A stretch of 64,000 nucleotides of DNA from Saprospiraceae bacterium. Lineage in GTDB: Bacteria > Bacteroidota > Bacteroidia > Chitinophagales > Saprospiraceae. The notes under the pieces are model-generated. The model had not been told where the DNA came from. It made no database searches and saw only the letters and a list, made by a program, of their open reading frames with translations. Below, in pieces: positions 34,526-44,030 of this stretch (positions are counted from its first letter, which is position 1; each line of letters starts with the position of its first letter). The translations under genes and the position numbers were made by a program. The stretch is taken from positions 469,001-533,000 of the forward strand of contig JADJGA010000012.1 in NCBI GenBank assembly GCA_016708265.1, read 5' to 3'.

Positions 34526-35344
34526 ATGGGATACGGATTATTAAAAGGAAAAAGAGGCATCATTTTTGGTGCTTTGGACGAAAATTCAATTGCGACTTTC
34601 GTAGCAAAAAAAGCTATCGAAGAAGGCGCAGAAATAGTTTTAACCAATGCACCTGTAGCATTCAGGGCTGGAACTATAAATGATCTGGCAAAGAGTCTGA
34701 ATGTAATAGCCATTCCGGCTGATGCAACCGATGTGGATGATCTTGAAAATCTTTTTAAAAAGTCAGTTGAAATACTGGGTGGAAAAATAGATTTCATACT
34801 CCATTCAATAGGTATGTCGGTAAACATCAGGAAAAACAGGCCGTATGACGATCTCAATTATGAATGGATGCAAAAAACATTCGATATTTCTGCTATCTCT
34901 TTTCATAAAATGATGCAGGTCGCACTTAAACTTGATGCTTTGAAAGAATGGGGTTCAATAGTAGCTTTAACTTATATAGCTGCTGACAGAACATTCCCTT
35001 TCTATGGAGAAATGGCAGAAGCTAAAGCGCTACTTGAATCTTTTGCAAGAAGCTTTGGATATCAGCTGGGAGAATTGAGAAAAGTAAGAGTTAATACAAT
35101 CTCGCAATCACCAACTATGACCAAAGCCGGAAGTGCAGTAAAGGGTTTTGAAGAATTTTGCGAGTATTCTCATAAAATGTCACCACTCGGAAATGCTGAT
35201 GCCGATTCCTGTGCTGATTACTGCATAACACTTTTTTCGGACTTGTGCAGAATGGTAACAATGCAGAATCTTTATCACGATGGAGGTTTCTCAAAGATGG
35301 GTATGCATCCGGGTATTATGTCAGGGGAGTTAAGGATTATTTAG
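34526..35344 (+). CDS. fabI: Enoyl-[acyl-carrier-protein] reductase FabI
   Basis: 272 residues. A short-chain-dehydrogenase-fold enzyme that reduces trans-2-enoyl-ACP with NAD(P)H in the last step of fatty-acid elongation. Divergent glycine motif (GIIFGALDENSIA) typical of FabI, and the catalytic pair Tyr150 (LTYIAADR) and Tyr160-x6-Lys167 (FYGEMAEAK). QSPTMTKAGSAVKGF is the substrate loop. Its substrate carrier AcpP is encoded 6.7 kb upstream. Confidence 0.95.
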   Translation: MGYGLLKGKRGIIFGALDENSIATFVAKKAIEEGAEIVLTNAPVAFRAGTINDLAKSLNVIAIPADATDVDDLENLFKKSVEILGGKIDFILHSIGMSVNIRKNRPYDDLNYEWMQKTFDISAISFHKMMQVALKLDALKEWGSIVALTYIAADRTFPFYGEMAEAKALLESFARSFGYQLGELRKVRVNTISQSPTMTKAGSAVKGFEEFCEYSHKMSPLGNADADSCADYCITLFSDLCRMVTMQNLYHDGGFSKMGMHPGIMSGELRII

Positions 35345-35360
35345 ATTTACGATTTGAATT

Positions 35361-35400
35361 AATGATTGATTTACTGAATGATTGATTTATTGAATGATTG
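35361..35400. repeat. Octanucleotide repeat, five units, after fabI
   Basis: Five consecutive 8-bp units (AATGATTG, ATTTACTG, AATGATTG, ATTTATTG, AATGATTG). Read on the other strand the units are CAATCATT and CAATAAAT, related to the 24-unit CAATNACT array at 47901-48092. Short-word AT-rich filler continues to 35512. Confidence 0.6.
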
Positions 35401-35512
35401 ACTATTATTACCATATTACCAAATTACAATATTACCCCTACGGACAGGCTTTTCAACCTTTTAACCCTTCAACCCTCCAACCATTAACCATTAGCAAATA
35501 GCAATTTACAAT

Positions 35513-36196
35513 TTGAAAAGAGCATTTTACATATTATCATTTCTATTAATATACTCTGTGGTCAGTGCACAGGACAGGATTTCGGATAGTTTTGGTGATA
35601 AGGTTTTTGCTTATATTTGTGAAAAGGAAGTGAAATATCCTCATATTGTTATGCAGCAGGCAATAATCGAAACAGGAGGTTTTTATCCTAATAATACTAT
35701 GAAAAAGAACAACCTTTTTGGATTTAAAAAAGGTGGGAGAGTAATCCGGTTTAATAGCTGGAAGGAAAGCGTTGATTATTACAAGGACTGGCAGGATAGA
35801 AAATATACAGATGATAATGAGGACTATTATAAGTTTTTAAAAAGAATACGGTATGCAACTAACAGGAAGTATATCAGCCACTTAAAAGGGACCAAATTTT
35901 TTAAAACCTGTGATGGACAGGAAATAATTCCTGAACCTGAAATTGATTCAATCGCATCGACTGTTATGTTATATGATACAAGCAAAATTACTTCAGCTGA
36001 TACGATAATTGATAAAAAGCCTCACATAGCTAAGGTCAATAAACCTAAGAAACCAAAATCATACACTGTTAAAAAAGGAGACACCTTGTACGATATAGCC
36101 AGAAAAAATAAAATTACAGTTGCAAGGCTTAAAAAAGCCAATAAATTGAGTTCAAATAAGATTAAACCAGGCCTTAAATTGAAGATCCCGCGGTGA
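35513..36196 (+). CDS. Secreted glucosaminidase with LysM domain
   Basis: 227 residues starting at a TTG at 35513, which places a normal signal peptide at the N-terminus (MKRAFYILSFLLIYSVVSAQ); no ATG fits. Residues about 25-140 are a glucosaminidase (mannosyl-glycoprotein endo-beta-N-acetylglucosaminidase-like) domain: MQQAIIETGGFYPNNTMKKN with the catalytic Glu, NNLFGFK, and YADYYKF-like segments. A Lys/Pro linker leads to a LysM peptidoglycan-binding domain at about 178-226 (YTVKKGDTLYDIARKNKITV). Acts on peptidoglycan in the envelope. Confidence 0.88.
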   Translation: MKRAFYILSFLLIYSVVSAQDRISDSFGDKVFAYICEKEVKYPHIVMQQAIIETGGFYPNNTMKKNNLFGFKKGGRVIRFNSWKESVDYYKDWQDRKYTDDNEDYYKFLKRIRYATNRKYISHLKGTKFFKTCDGQEIIPEPEIDSIASTVMLYDTSKITSADTIIDKKPHIAKVNKPKKPKSYTVKKGDTLYDIARKNKITVARLKKANKLSSNKIKPGLKLKIPR

Positions 36197-36215
36197 ACAA
36201 CTGACTAAATATTCA

Positions 36216-36779
36216 TTAAAGATTATTGGTTATACTTTCACTTAGTGGTTTGGTAATGCTATAATAGAAATCAAAAAGTCTTCCTTCTTCATCGAGCAGA
36301 TATTTCTGGAAATTCCACTTAACTGAAGAATCTTTCAGCCCGTTTTTTGATTTATTTGTCAGCCATTGATAAACCGGATGTTGATTTTCTCCTTTTACAT
36401 CAATTTTTTCAGTAATAAGGAAAGTGACTCCATAATTAAGAGAACAGAATTCTTTGATCTCAGCATTTGTACCAGGTTCCTGCTCCTTGAATTGATTGCA
36501 GGGAAGTCCTATCACGGTAAGTTTATCTTTATACTTTTCACTGAGTTTCTGAAGGTCTTCATATTGAGGAGTGAATCCGCATTTTGATGCCACATTCACC
36601 AGTAAAAGCTTTTTGCCTTTGAATTGTTTAAAGTCTACTGGATTGCCGTCGATGTCTTTGATCACTATGTTCTGATCAAAAATAGTTGGCAAATCAGTTG
36701 CTGGTTTTTTATTTTTGAATGAATACAAAAATAAACCTGCCATTAATATTCCGGAAATTATTATTATTACTTTTATCAT
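36216..36779 (-). CDS. Glutathione peroxidase-like thiol peroxidase
   Basis: 187 residues with an N-terminal membrane anchor or signal (about 3-20). Thioredoxin-fold peroxidase motifs: NVASKCGFTPQYEDLQ with the peroxidatic Cys67, GLPCNQFKEQEPG, and SSVKWNFQKYLLDEEG with the active-site Trp. Cys, not selenocysteine, so probably thioredoxin-linked. It detoxifies peroxides, here at the periplasmic face of the inner membrane. Confidence 0.92.
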   Translation of the reverse strand: MIKVIIIISGILMAGLFLYSFKNKKPATDLPTIFDQNIVIKDIDGNPVDFKQFKGKKLLLVNVASKCGFTPQYEDLQKLSEKYKDKLTVIGLPCNQFKEQEPGTNAEIKEFCSLNYGVTFLITEKIDVKGENQHPVYQWLTNKSKNGLKDSSVKWNFQKYLLDEEGRLFDFYYSITKPLSESITNNL

Positions 36780-36883
36780 AATTATTTTTTGATTTGTTAT
36801 TTTGTAACAAGAATTTCATGAAGAATGTTTATAAAGTGAATGCACATCTTACCAATTTAATAGAAACTTGATATCGTAAATAA

Positions 36884-36912
36884 AAAAAGCAGGCCTAAAC
36901 CTGCTTTTTCTA
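36884..36912 (-). terminator. Terminator of pntAB
   Basis: AAAAAGCAGG (36884-36893) pairs with CCTGCTTTTT (36899-36908). Read on the minus strand it ends in a T run. It lies just past pntB. Confidence 0.88.
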
Positions 36913-36932
36913 TTTATTTTGCTTATACTTTC

Positions 36933-38327
36933 TTATTCCCTCAGATGTGTCAACAATTTATTTACAGTATCTTTTGCATCACCATAAAGCATATCGGCAT
37001 TTTCCTTGTAGAATAAAGGATTTTCAACTCCGGCATATCCGGCTGCCATTGACCTTTTCAGAATTATAACTTTCGATGCTCTCCATACCTCAATTACAGG
37101 CATACCATAAATCGGACTTGATTCATCAGTCAATGCACCGGGATTGACTATATCGTTTGCACCTATCACCAAAACAATATCGGTTTTGTCCATGTCTTCG
37201 TTGACTTCGTCCATTTCAAGAACGATATCATAAGGTACATTTGCTTCTGCCAGCAATACATTCATGTGGCCTGGCAATCTTCCGGCTACCGGGTGAATGC
37301 CAAATGTAACTTCTTTGCCATCTTTTTTTAATATATCTACCATATCATGAATAGGATACTGAGCTTTTGCTACTGCCATTCCATATCCGGGTACAATCAG
37401 AATTCTTCTTGCTTCCTTAAGCAATTCTGCTACCTCCAGATGAGTCGTACTTGTGACTTCTCCTTCTATTACTCCACTTGTAGCTACCGGAGCGTCTCCG
37501 AATCCACCGAAAATAACAGATATAAACGATCTGTTCATGGCTTCACACATAATTATGGAAAGTATAGCTCCTGAACTTCCTACCAAAGCTCCTGTTATTA
37601 TGAGAAGGTCATTTCCGAGCATGAAACCTGCTGCTGCTGCTGCCCATCCGGAATAAGAGTTAAGCATTGAAACAACAACCGGCATATCAGCACCTCCTAT
37701 TGCCATCACCAGCATTACTCCAATAAATAAAGCAATAGCTGTCATAATTGACAAAAATAGCATTCCTTCTGTTCCTGATGCCATAGTGAACAGCACACCC
37801 ATTATAATTGAAATAATTAACAGAATTATATTTACTGTATGTCTGCCTGGATATAACAATGGTTTGCTGCGTATTTTACCTTCAAGTTTTCCCCAGGCAA
37901 CAATTGAACCTGTGAAAGTAATTGCCCCGATAAATACCCCTAAGAATACTTCAACTAGATGAATAGTCCTTTCAGAACCGATAAGTTCGGATGAATGAGG
38001 TTCTAAATATGAACCGAACCCTACTAAAACTGCTGCCAGTCCTACGAAACTGTGAAGTATAGCTACCAATTGAGGCATAGAAGTCATTTCGACTTTCCTG
38101 GCAACCATGACACCTATTAATGATGCGATTGCTATAGCTACTAAAATGTAAATGTGCCCTTCGATATTTTCACCCAAAACTGTAGACAGTATTGCAATGA
38201 ACATACCTGTTATACCATAAAAGACACCTCTTTTTGCAGATTCCTGTGAAGATAAACCTCCAAGGCTTAAAATAAATAAGATACCTGCAAATAAATATGC
38301 TGCTGTTTGTAATTGTGTTGTGATCAT
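36933..38327 (-). CDS. pntB: NAD(P) transhydrogenase subunit beta
   Basis: 464 residues. About nine membrane helices (domain II) in the first 270 residues, then the soluble NADP(H)-binding domain III (ILIVPGYGMAVAKAQYPI, FGIHPVAGRLPGHMNVLLAE, VLVIGANDIVNP, MAAGYAGVENPLFY). With PntA it couples proton influx to hydride transfer from NADH to NADP+, supplying NADPH. Seven bases downstream of pntA. Confidence 0.95.
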   Translation of the reverse strand: MITTQLQTAAYLFAGILFILSLGGLSSQESAKRGVFYGITGMFIAILSTVLGENIEGHIYILVAIAIASLIGVMVARKVEMTSMPQLVAILHSFVGLAAVLVGFGSYLEPHSSELIGSERTIHLVEVFLGVFIGAITFTGSIVAWGKLEGKIRSKPLLYPGRHTVNIILLIISIIMGVLFTMASGTEGMLFLSIMTAIALFIGVMLVMAIGGADMPVVVSMLNSYSGWAAAAAGFMLGNDLLIITGALVGSSGAILSIIMCEAMNRSFISVIFGGFGDAPVATSGVIEGEVTSTTHLEVAELLKEARRILIVPGYGMAVAKAQYPIHDMVDILKKDGKEVTFGIHPVAGRLPGHMNVLLAEANVPYDIVLEMDEVNEDMDKTDIVLVIGANDIVNPGALTDESSPIYGMPVIEVWRASKVIILKRSMAAGYAGVENPLFYKENADMLYGDAKDTVNKLLTHLRE

Positions 38328-38334
38328 AATTCTT

Positions 38335-39867
38335 CTATTTTCTAAACATTTTTAACATTCGGTGAGTAACAAAAAATCCACCTACAATATTGATACTTGC
38401 AACAAGGATAGCAAAAAAAGCTATTATAGTCATCGGATTTGAAAAATCATCCTTTACCTGCAATAATCCACCTATTACAATAATACCGCTTATCGCATTT
38501 GTAACCGACATCAGAGGTGTATGAAGAGCATGTGTTACATTCCAGATGACCTGCCAGCCTATAAAAACTGCAAGTACAAATACTGAGAAATGGCCCATAA
38601 ATGCTGGAGGTGCTACCATGCCCATCAAAAACAGGAAAATACCTATCAATCCAAGAGAAATTATATTGGTTAAAATTTTCTTTTTAAGTTTCTCTTCCTT
38701 ATTTGCACTTTGTTTTTCTGTTTTAGACTCTGTTTTAGGCTTTTGAGGGCTGACCGGAAGTGGTTTAGGTGGCCAGTTGATATTTCCTTCAAAAGTTACC
38801 ATCGCTCTGCTGACAATATCGTCTTCCATGTTGATCCTGAAGTTTTCAGCTTTGCCCATATCATCAAGAAGGTGACAGAGATTGTTTCCATAAAGCTGGC
38901 TTGCCTGATTAGGAAGCTGGTCAAGTTTTCCGAGGATTATCACTCCGTTCTCTGTTGTATAAACTTCATCTTTTTTTGTCAGAACGCAATTTCCACCTGT
39001 TGAGGCAGCCAGATCGACTATCACTGATCCTGGTTTCATCACAGCAACATGATCAGCAAGTATGAGTTTTGGAGCCTCTCTGCCGGGAATTTGAGCAGTT
39101 GTGATTATTATATCGACTTCTTTAGCCTGTTCCTTGAATAAAGCCATTTCCGCATCAATGAATTCCTTGCTCATTACCTTGGAATAGCCCGAATCTGTTG
39201 CACCATCTTCTTCAATTTCAACTGTGAGGAATTTCGCACCCATACTTTCAATCTGTTCCGCAACTTCTTTTCTGGTGTCAAATGCCCGTACTATTGCTCC
39301 AAGGGAATTGGAGGTACCGATAGCAGCAAGTCCTGCAACTCCTGCTCCTATAACCAGCACTTTTGCAGGATCAACTTTACCTGCAGCTGTTATCTGACCG
39401 TTCAGGAATCTGCCAAAATAATTGGCTCCCTCAATAACTGACCTGTAACCTGCAATGTTTGCCATTGATGAAAGCACATCCATTTTCTGTGCCCGCGAGA
39501 TCCTCGGTATTGCGTCCATTGCTATTGCATTAACTCCCTGATCAGCAAGTTTTTGCAGCAATTCAGGATTCTGTGCCGGCCACAGATAACTCAACAATAC
39601 TTGTCCCCTGTGCATCATCTCGATCTCGGCATTTGTAGGAGCCAGTACTTTTAAAACAACATCTGATTTGTGATAAACTTCTTCAATTTTATCGAGAATT
39701 GTTGCTCCTGCCGCTTTGTATTCATTGTCTGACATATTTGCATTTATGCCTGCATCTGACTGAATGAATACTTCAAAACCCTGTTTGATCAATCTTTGAA
39801 CTGTTTTGGGAGTTGCTCCCACACGCAATTCCTGTTTTGATAGTTCTTTTGGAATTCCGACCTTCAT
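38335..39867 (-). CDS. pntA: NAD(P) transhydrogenase subunit alpha
   Basis: 510 residues, the same single-chain layout as E. coli PntA. Residues 1 to about 370 are NAD(H)-binding domain I (MKVGIPKELSKQELRVGATP, VLVIGAGVAGLAAIGTSNSL, PGREAPKLILADHV). A charged Lys/Glu linker follows (about 375-395), then four membrane helices to the end. In many bacteria the two parts are separate genes; here they are fused. Operon with pntB. Confidence 0.95.
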   Translation of the reverse strand: MKVGIPKELSKQELRVGATPKTVQRLIKQGFEVFIQSDAGINANMSDNEYKAAGATILDKIEEVYHKSDVVLKVLAPTNAEIEMMHRGQVLLSYLWPAQNPELLQKLADQGVNAIAMDAIPRISRAQKMDVLSSMANIAGYRSVIEGANYFGRFLNGQITAAGKVDPAKVLVIGAGVAGLAAIGTSNSLGAIVRAFDTRKEVAEQIESMGAKFLTVEIEEDGATDSGYSKVMSKEFIDAEMALFKEQAKEVDIIITTAQIPGREAPKLILADHVAVMKPGSVIVDLAASTGGNCVLTKKDEVYTTENGVIILGKLDQLPNQASQLYGNNLCHLLDDMGKAENFRINMEDDIVSRAMVTFEGNINWPPKPLPVSPQKPKTESKTEKQSANKEEKLKKKILTNIISLGLIGIFLFLMGMVAPPAFMGHFSVFVLAVFIGWQVIWNVTHALHTPLMSVTNAISGIIVIGGLLQVKDDFSNPMTIIAFFAILVASINIVGGFFVTHRMLKMFRK

Positions 39868-40206
39868 AAATTTTAATAATTAATATGGTTTAAAAAAAAG
39901 AAATTAAAAGAGACGGTAAAGATAAATATTATTTCGAAATCAACTCAATTCGAAAAAAAAAAGATGATAGTTTAAAAATTTTCCAAATAAATAATAAGTA
40001 ATTAAGGTAAAACTCTAATAATCAAAATTTTATTTGTTTGTGAAGAGTTGAAATTGATAATAATTCTTACGCAAAAATTAAGTATTTCAATAATTTTAAT
40101 ATGATATATGTTAAATGAATTATTAAATTATAAAGTTTTGATATACAATTATTAAAAATTTATTAAAAATAAATATTAAAAAATTTTTAAATATGTAAAT
40201 TATATT
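39868..40206. other. AT-rich divergent intergenic region
   Basis: About 340 bases of almost pure A and T between pntA (leftward) and the LexA-like regulator (rightward). No gene, hairpin or obvious operator; the regulator promoter is at its right end. Confidence 0.4.
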
Positions 40207-40214
40207 TATATTTG
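40207..40214 (+). promoter_or_regulatory. TATATTTG -7 box of the LexA-like gene
   Basis: A perfect TAnnTTTG match 46 bases before the ATG at 40261. The leader contains CAGGGGAAA 14 bases before the ATG, a weak Shine-Dalgarno-like stretch. Confidence 0.55.
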
Positions 40215-40260
40215 CGATGGAAATGTTTATTTAAGTATGTTTCAGGGGAAAACCAATTAA

Positions 40261-41091
40261 ATGGCAAGTGAAATAACCAGGAGATTTATTGAATGCTACA
40301 AGGATTTGAAGAGTTACGACAAGATCAAATCTGACAGGCAATTTTGTATTAATCTTGATTATTCACCTCAAAGCTGGCAAAAGATACTAAAAGGAGACAG
40401 AGATGTCACAATTGAATTGATACGGACTTCGATTTTAGTTTTTGGATTTAACCCGGATTATCTGTTTTCAGGACTGGGTGAAAAATTCGCTTCGGTTTGT
40501 GAAAATAAGGATATTGAAATACAGGACCAGCCTGAAAGGAGAATAATTCATATTCCTGTGACTGCAAAGGCAGGTTACCTTGACCAGATTAACGACCCTG
40601 TGTATACAAAAAATCTGAAGACTTACTCGCTCCCTCTTGATTATTTCAGTTCTGGTGAATTCCGGTCTTTTGAAGTAGAGGGTGATAGCATGGAGCCTGT
40701 TCTGATGGATGGAGAGATCATTATATGTACAAAGGTGGAAGATGCTGTACTCTGGAAGAATAACATAAAAAGCGGATATGTATACGTCATTGTCTTAAAT
40801 AATGATATTGTAGTGAAAAGAGTCTTCAACCGTTTGAAAGAAGAAAATAAATTGCAGTTAATATCAGATAATCCCAATTACCCGGATTTAATAATTGACC
40901 AGGAAGATATTTTTGAAATATGGAATGTTAAGATGAAAATATCCCCGTTTGCACATTCCAAAATAAATCTGAGACAGGAAATGGTAAATAATTATTCTGA
41001 TCTCCAAAAAACTATAAAATCCCAGTCCGAAATTATTGTAAAATTACATTCTGTCGTAGAAAAAATGCTCCAAAAAAACCGTTTACAATAA
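40261..41091 (+). CDS. LexA/CI-like S24 transcriptional regulator
   Basis: 276 residues. The N-terminal 70 look like a phage-repressor-type helix-turn-helix (FCINLDYSPQSWQKILKGDR). The C-terminal domain is S24 type: a possible self-cleavage site Ala104-Gly105 (TAKAGY), the nucleophile Ser143 in VEGDSMEPVLMDGE, and the base Lys186 in DIVVKRVF. Such proteins repress genes until stress triggers autocleavage. The last 30 residues form a charged helix. No prophage genes surround it, so it is probably a host regulator. Target sites not visible. Confidence 0.85.
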   Translation: MASEITRRFIECYKDLKSYDKIKSDRQFCINLDYSPQSWQKILKGDRDVTIELIRTSILVFGFNPDYLFSGLGEKFASVCENKDIEIQDQPERRIIHIPVTAKAGYLDQINDPVYTKNLKTYSLPLDYFSSGEFRSFEVEGDSMEPVLMDGEIIICTKVEDAVLWKNNIKSGYVYVIVLNNDIVVKRVFNRLKEENKLQLISDNPNYPDLIIDQEDIFEIWNVKMKISPFAHSKINLRQEMVNNYSDLQKTIKSQSEIIVKLHSVVEKMLQKNRLQ

Positions 41092-41151
41092 GAAAATGTT
41101 AAAATTATAAAAAAATTATATATATTAGTTGGTGATATTGGATATTTTTTA

Positions 41152-41159
41152 TATATTTG
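41152..41159 (+). promoter_or_regulatory. TATATTTG -7 box of the PD40/SPOR gene
   Basis: A perfect TAnnTTTG match. Transcription would start near 41166, before the ATGs at 41171 and 41198 but after the frame start at 41129. Confidence 0.55.
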
Positions 41160-41197
41160 CAATCTATAATATGTTTAAAACTATAAAAAATTCAAAG

Positions 41198-43171
41198 ATG
41201 AGAAAACTACAACTGAATATCTTTGCGATATTTTTAATGTTTTTTTTAGTCAATCAGGTTTTTGCACAGAAAATCAAGACTGAAAAAGCAGATCTGCAAT
41301 TCAAATTTAAAGCTTATGAACTTGCAATAGATTCGTATCTGGAATATCTTGCAGTATTTCCGGGTGATGTAACTGCTATGGGCAGACTGGCAGAATCATA
41401 TGAGCGTACAAATGATCTTATCGAGGCAGCAAGATGGTATAGTAAAATAGATGAAATACCACAACACAGTTCCTATTACGATATTCAATACGGGAAACTT
41501 TTAATGAAACTTGGGCTTTACGACAGAGCCAAAGGGCAATTTTTGAAATTGAAATCTGTAAATCCCGGATTTGCAGATCAATATATGAACTCCTGCGAAT
41601 TTGCGAAGAATATTCTTGCATTGGGTGACAGATTTGTAGTAAGCCAGCTTCGTGTATCGAGTCCAAATGACGATTTTGGACCTGCTTATATAAATGGAAA
41701 AATTATTTTTAATTCATTTGATAGCAAGGATTTAAAAAACCCAAGCCTGATACAGAGAAATTCATCAAATATTTTTAAGTCAGAGGCGAAAGCATCAGAA
41801 GCTTTTAACATGAGTTCAGACATACAGAATTATGAAGGCATCGGGCCTGTGAGGTATTCTTCTAATGGGAAAAAGGCTGTTTATACCAGGAATAGTTTTT
41901 TCAACAGAGTTCAGCAGGTTACGGGAGATGAAAAAGATATGAGCATTTATATTTCTGATGTTGATGAGCATGGAAATCTGATAAATGAAGAAGCATTGCC
42001 GGTAAACAGTATCGATTATTCAGCTGCATTTGCATGTTTTGGTAATGATGAAAATGAGATTTTCTTCTCTTCAAACAAGGATAGTGACAATTTTGATTTG
42101 TATATGATCAGATTCGAAAACAGAGCATGGTCAAATCCAATCAGTGTGGATAAAATGTTCAATACTCCCGGTAATGAGATAACACCTTATTATTCAGGAG
42201 GAACACTATATTTTTCGTCTGATTACCTCAATGGAATGGGAGGTTACGATATTTTTAAATCTTCAGTTTATAAAGATGAATGGTCATTTCCTGTCAATCT
42301 TGGAAAGGGTGTAAACAGTTCAGGAGATGATATGTATTTTATAAAACCTGAAAACGAAACTACTTTATATTTTTCATCAAACAGGCTTGGTTCGAAGGGA
42401 GGACTCGATCTATACAGTGCTACACCAAGCAAAAGAAAGAAAAATGATGATCTGGCTTATGAAAACATACCTGAAGCTGTAAAATTAAATGCACTTGAAG
42501 AAAAAAAGGCATCAAAAGTATTGAATGCTGATGTAAAAACTGTGTCAGAAAGTGAAGCTTCATTTATGTCAGTAGCCTCGCTGGAAGGTGCCAGAATGGT
42601 AGCTTATGATGACGTCATTGTAGCTCCTTCAAATGTGTATTTCATACAGCTTGCGTCAATATCACGTTCGAAAATAAATAGCTCGGCATATAAGTCCCTT
42701 ACAAAATATGGCAATATTTATAAAATTCAAAAGGGAGATCTGTTTAAAATTAGACTGGGATATTTTGTTAGTGAAAGCGAAGCAATATCTGTATTATCCT
42801 CTGTAAGATCACAGGGCTATAAAGATGCATTTGTTGTAGAGGATTTCCTCAATACAAAAGAACTTGAATTGCTTGAGTCTTCATATACTTTCACAAATAC
42901 CCAGAAATATGAAAAACCTGCAACAGTTGGCAGTTACAAAATTAAACTTGCAGCATATACTAACCCATTGTATTTTGATGTCAATAAAGTAAAGGACCTT
43001 GGTGTGATTGAGCAGTGGTCGAAAGGCAAATGGACTATATTCATACTCAGCGGATACACCGGATATGAAGATGCATCGGAAGCAGTTCTCAAAGTAAAGA
43101 ACAGGGGATTTGCATCAGCAGAGCTGGTACTTGATGAAGACGGGATACTGACTACTGTGAAGAACGATTGA
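41198..43171 (+). CDS. Secreted TPR/PD40/SPOR-domain protein
   Basis: 657 residues from the ATG at 41198, which gives a clean signal peptide (MRKLQLNIFAIFL to VFAQ); 41171 is possible. Domains: TPR-like helices (about 30-130, FKAYELAIDSYLEYLAVFPG), a PD40 beta-propeller (about 140-400, FFSSNKDSDNFDLYMI, LYFSSDYLNGMGGYDIFKSS, TLYFSSNRLGSKGGLDLYS), a linker, and two SPOR-like segments (VYFIQLASISRSK and YKIKLAAYTNP). This resembles PorE-type envelope proteins but lacks the OmpA peptidoglycan domain; SPOR could bind denuded glycan instead. Confidence 0.85.
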   Translation: MRKLQLNIFAIFLMFFLVNQVFAQKIKTEKADLQFKFKAYELAIDSYLEYLAVFPGDVTAMGRLAESYERTNDLIEAARWYSKIDEIPQHSSYYDIQYGKLLMKLGLYDRAKGQFLKLKSVNPGFADQYMNSCEFAKNILALGDRFVVSQLRVSSPNDDFGPAYINGKIIFNSFDSKDLKNPSLIQRNSSNIFKSEAKASEAFNMSSDIQNYEGIGPVRYSSNGKKAVYTRNSFFNRVQQVTGDEKDMSIYISDVDEHGNLINEEALPVNSIDYSAAFACFGNDENEIFFSSNKDSDNFDLYMIRFENRAWSNPISVDKMFNTPGNEITPYYSGGTLYFSSDYLNGMGGYDIFKSSVYKDEWSFPVNLGKGVNSSGDDMYFIKPENETTLYFSSNRLGSKGGLDLYSATPSKRKKNDDLAYENIPEAVKLNALEEKKASKVLNADVKTVSESEASFMSVASLEGARMVAYDDVIVAPSNVYFIQLASISRSKINSSAYKSLTKYGNIYKIQKGDLFKIRLGYFVSESEAISVLSSVRSQGYKDAFVVEDFLNTKELELLESSYTFTNTQKYEKPATVGSYKIKLAAYTNPLYFDVNKVKDLGVIEQWSKGKWTIFILSGYTGYEDASEAVLKVKNRGFASAELVLDEDGILTTVKND

Positions 43172-43193
43172 AATTTAATAGCATGAACATAAT

Positions 43194-43225
43194 AAAAAGC
43201 TGTCCGGAAGGGCAGCTTTTTTTTT
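43194..43225 (+). terminator. Rho-independent terminator
   Basis: AAAAGCTG and CAGCTTTT pair around TCCGGAAGGG, followed by nine T. Ends the PD40/SPOR transcript. Confidence 0.88.
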
Positions 43226-43327
43226 GAATCAAAAGGATAATTCATTGGGAAATAATCTGTGGGAAAAAATTAGAAAGTATTGATTTTTTTGTATTTTTAC
43301 TCTTTTGAATTAATAAAAACTTATGAC

Positions 43328-43867
43328 ATGAAAATTATTCTAAATGTGGTAGGATTTGTTTTAATTATTGTTTCATTGCAAGCTTGTGAAAAAGAGATAA
43401 TAGAATCTAATGAGATAAAGCAAAAAATTGTGTTTGAATTCGAAAGAATAAATCATGCATGGAGTGAGGAGCATTTTGGATGGTTGATTGATTCATTGGG
43501 AAATATACATTGTTATAACTTACCTGAGCAATGGATTGAATGTGATAGTCTCGGTTCAATTTCAGCTTCTGACTTGAATGCAAATTTTGACAAAACTGAT
43601 TCAATTTGTTATGTGATTGATATAAAGGAACTAAAATCAAAATTCTTATTGATGGAAAATGCATCAAAAGGATTGATTTCAGATCCCAAAGATGAATTTG
43701 TAGATGCTGGTTCATTTTCTTTTTATGGATTTATTTTTGACTCGGAGAAGCAAATATATAAGAGAGTTTTATTAAAGCAAATTGGAGATTTTATGATTGA
43801 AAATAATACAGTTGAGGCAAAAGAATTATCTAACTGGCTTTTGGATATTCAACATAAAATAAAATAA
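43328..43867 (+). CDS. Orphan lipoprotein
   Basis: 179 residues from the ATG at 43328, chosen because it gives a lipobox signal (IVSLQACEKE); the frame is open upstream to 43280 but lacks a signal there. The mature part has HAWSEEHFGWLIDSLGNIHC and LPEQWIECDSLGSI, a pattern I recognise from orphan Bacteroidota lipoproteins. Function unknown. Followed by the repeated terminator-promoter-hairpin cassette. Confidence 0.65.
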   Translation: MKIILNVVGFVLIIVSLQACEKEIIESNEIKQKIVFEFERINHAWSEEHFGWLIDSLGNIHCYNLPEQWIECDSLGSISASDLNANFDKTDSICYVIDIKELKSKFLLMENASKGLISDPKDEFVDAGSFSFYGFIFDSEKQIYKRVLLKQIGDFMIENNTVEAKELSNWLLDIQHKIK

Positions 43868-43894
43868 GGTTTCGTATTATCTTATTTCTGGGTT

Positions 43895-43920
43895 AAGCGT
43901 AGGATTTTCCTACGTTTTTC
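43895..43920 (+). terminator. Terminator, first cassette
   Basis: CGTAGGA (43898-43904) pairs with TCCTACG (43908-43914), then TTTTTC. The same GCGTAGG stem, extended by compensating changes, ends the next lipoprotein gene at 44786-44818. Confidence 0.8.
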
Positions 43921-43930
43921 TTCATTAATT

Positions 43931-44019
43931 TTTCACATTATTGCATAAATCATTTATTTTTGATGAGAATTTTAGAGTGGGTTGATTAACGACTTAGGCC
44001 GGAGCCTAAGCCGAACGAG
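43931..44019 (+). repeat. Promoter-hairpin leader repeat, copy A
   Basis: An 89-bp sequence repeated at 44827-44914. It contains a perfect -7 box TATTTTTG (43955-43962) and, at 43993-44010, the hairpin CTTAGGC-CGGA-GCCTAAG. It lies between a terminator and the 52-codon gene, so it reads as a mobile or duplicated promoter plus structured 5-prime leader. Confidence 0.75.
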
Positions 44020-44030
44020 GGGATAGCACA

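Noticed and set aside
38335..39867. Fused PntA considered as an unusual fusion
   Set aside because: The same single-chain arrangement and length (510 residues) occur in E. coli PntA, so it is ordinary.
43931..44019. Leader repeat considered as an integron attC site
   Set aside because: The hairpin is fully paired without the extrahelical bases and lacks the RYYYAAC/GTTRRRY core pair of attC; no integrase is present.
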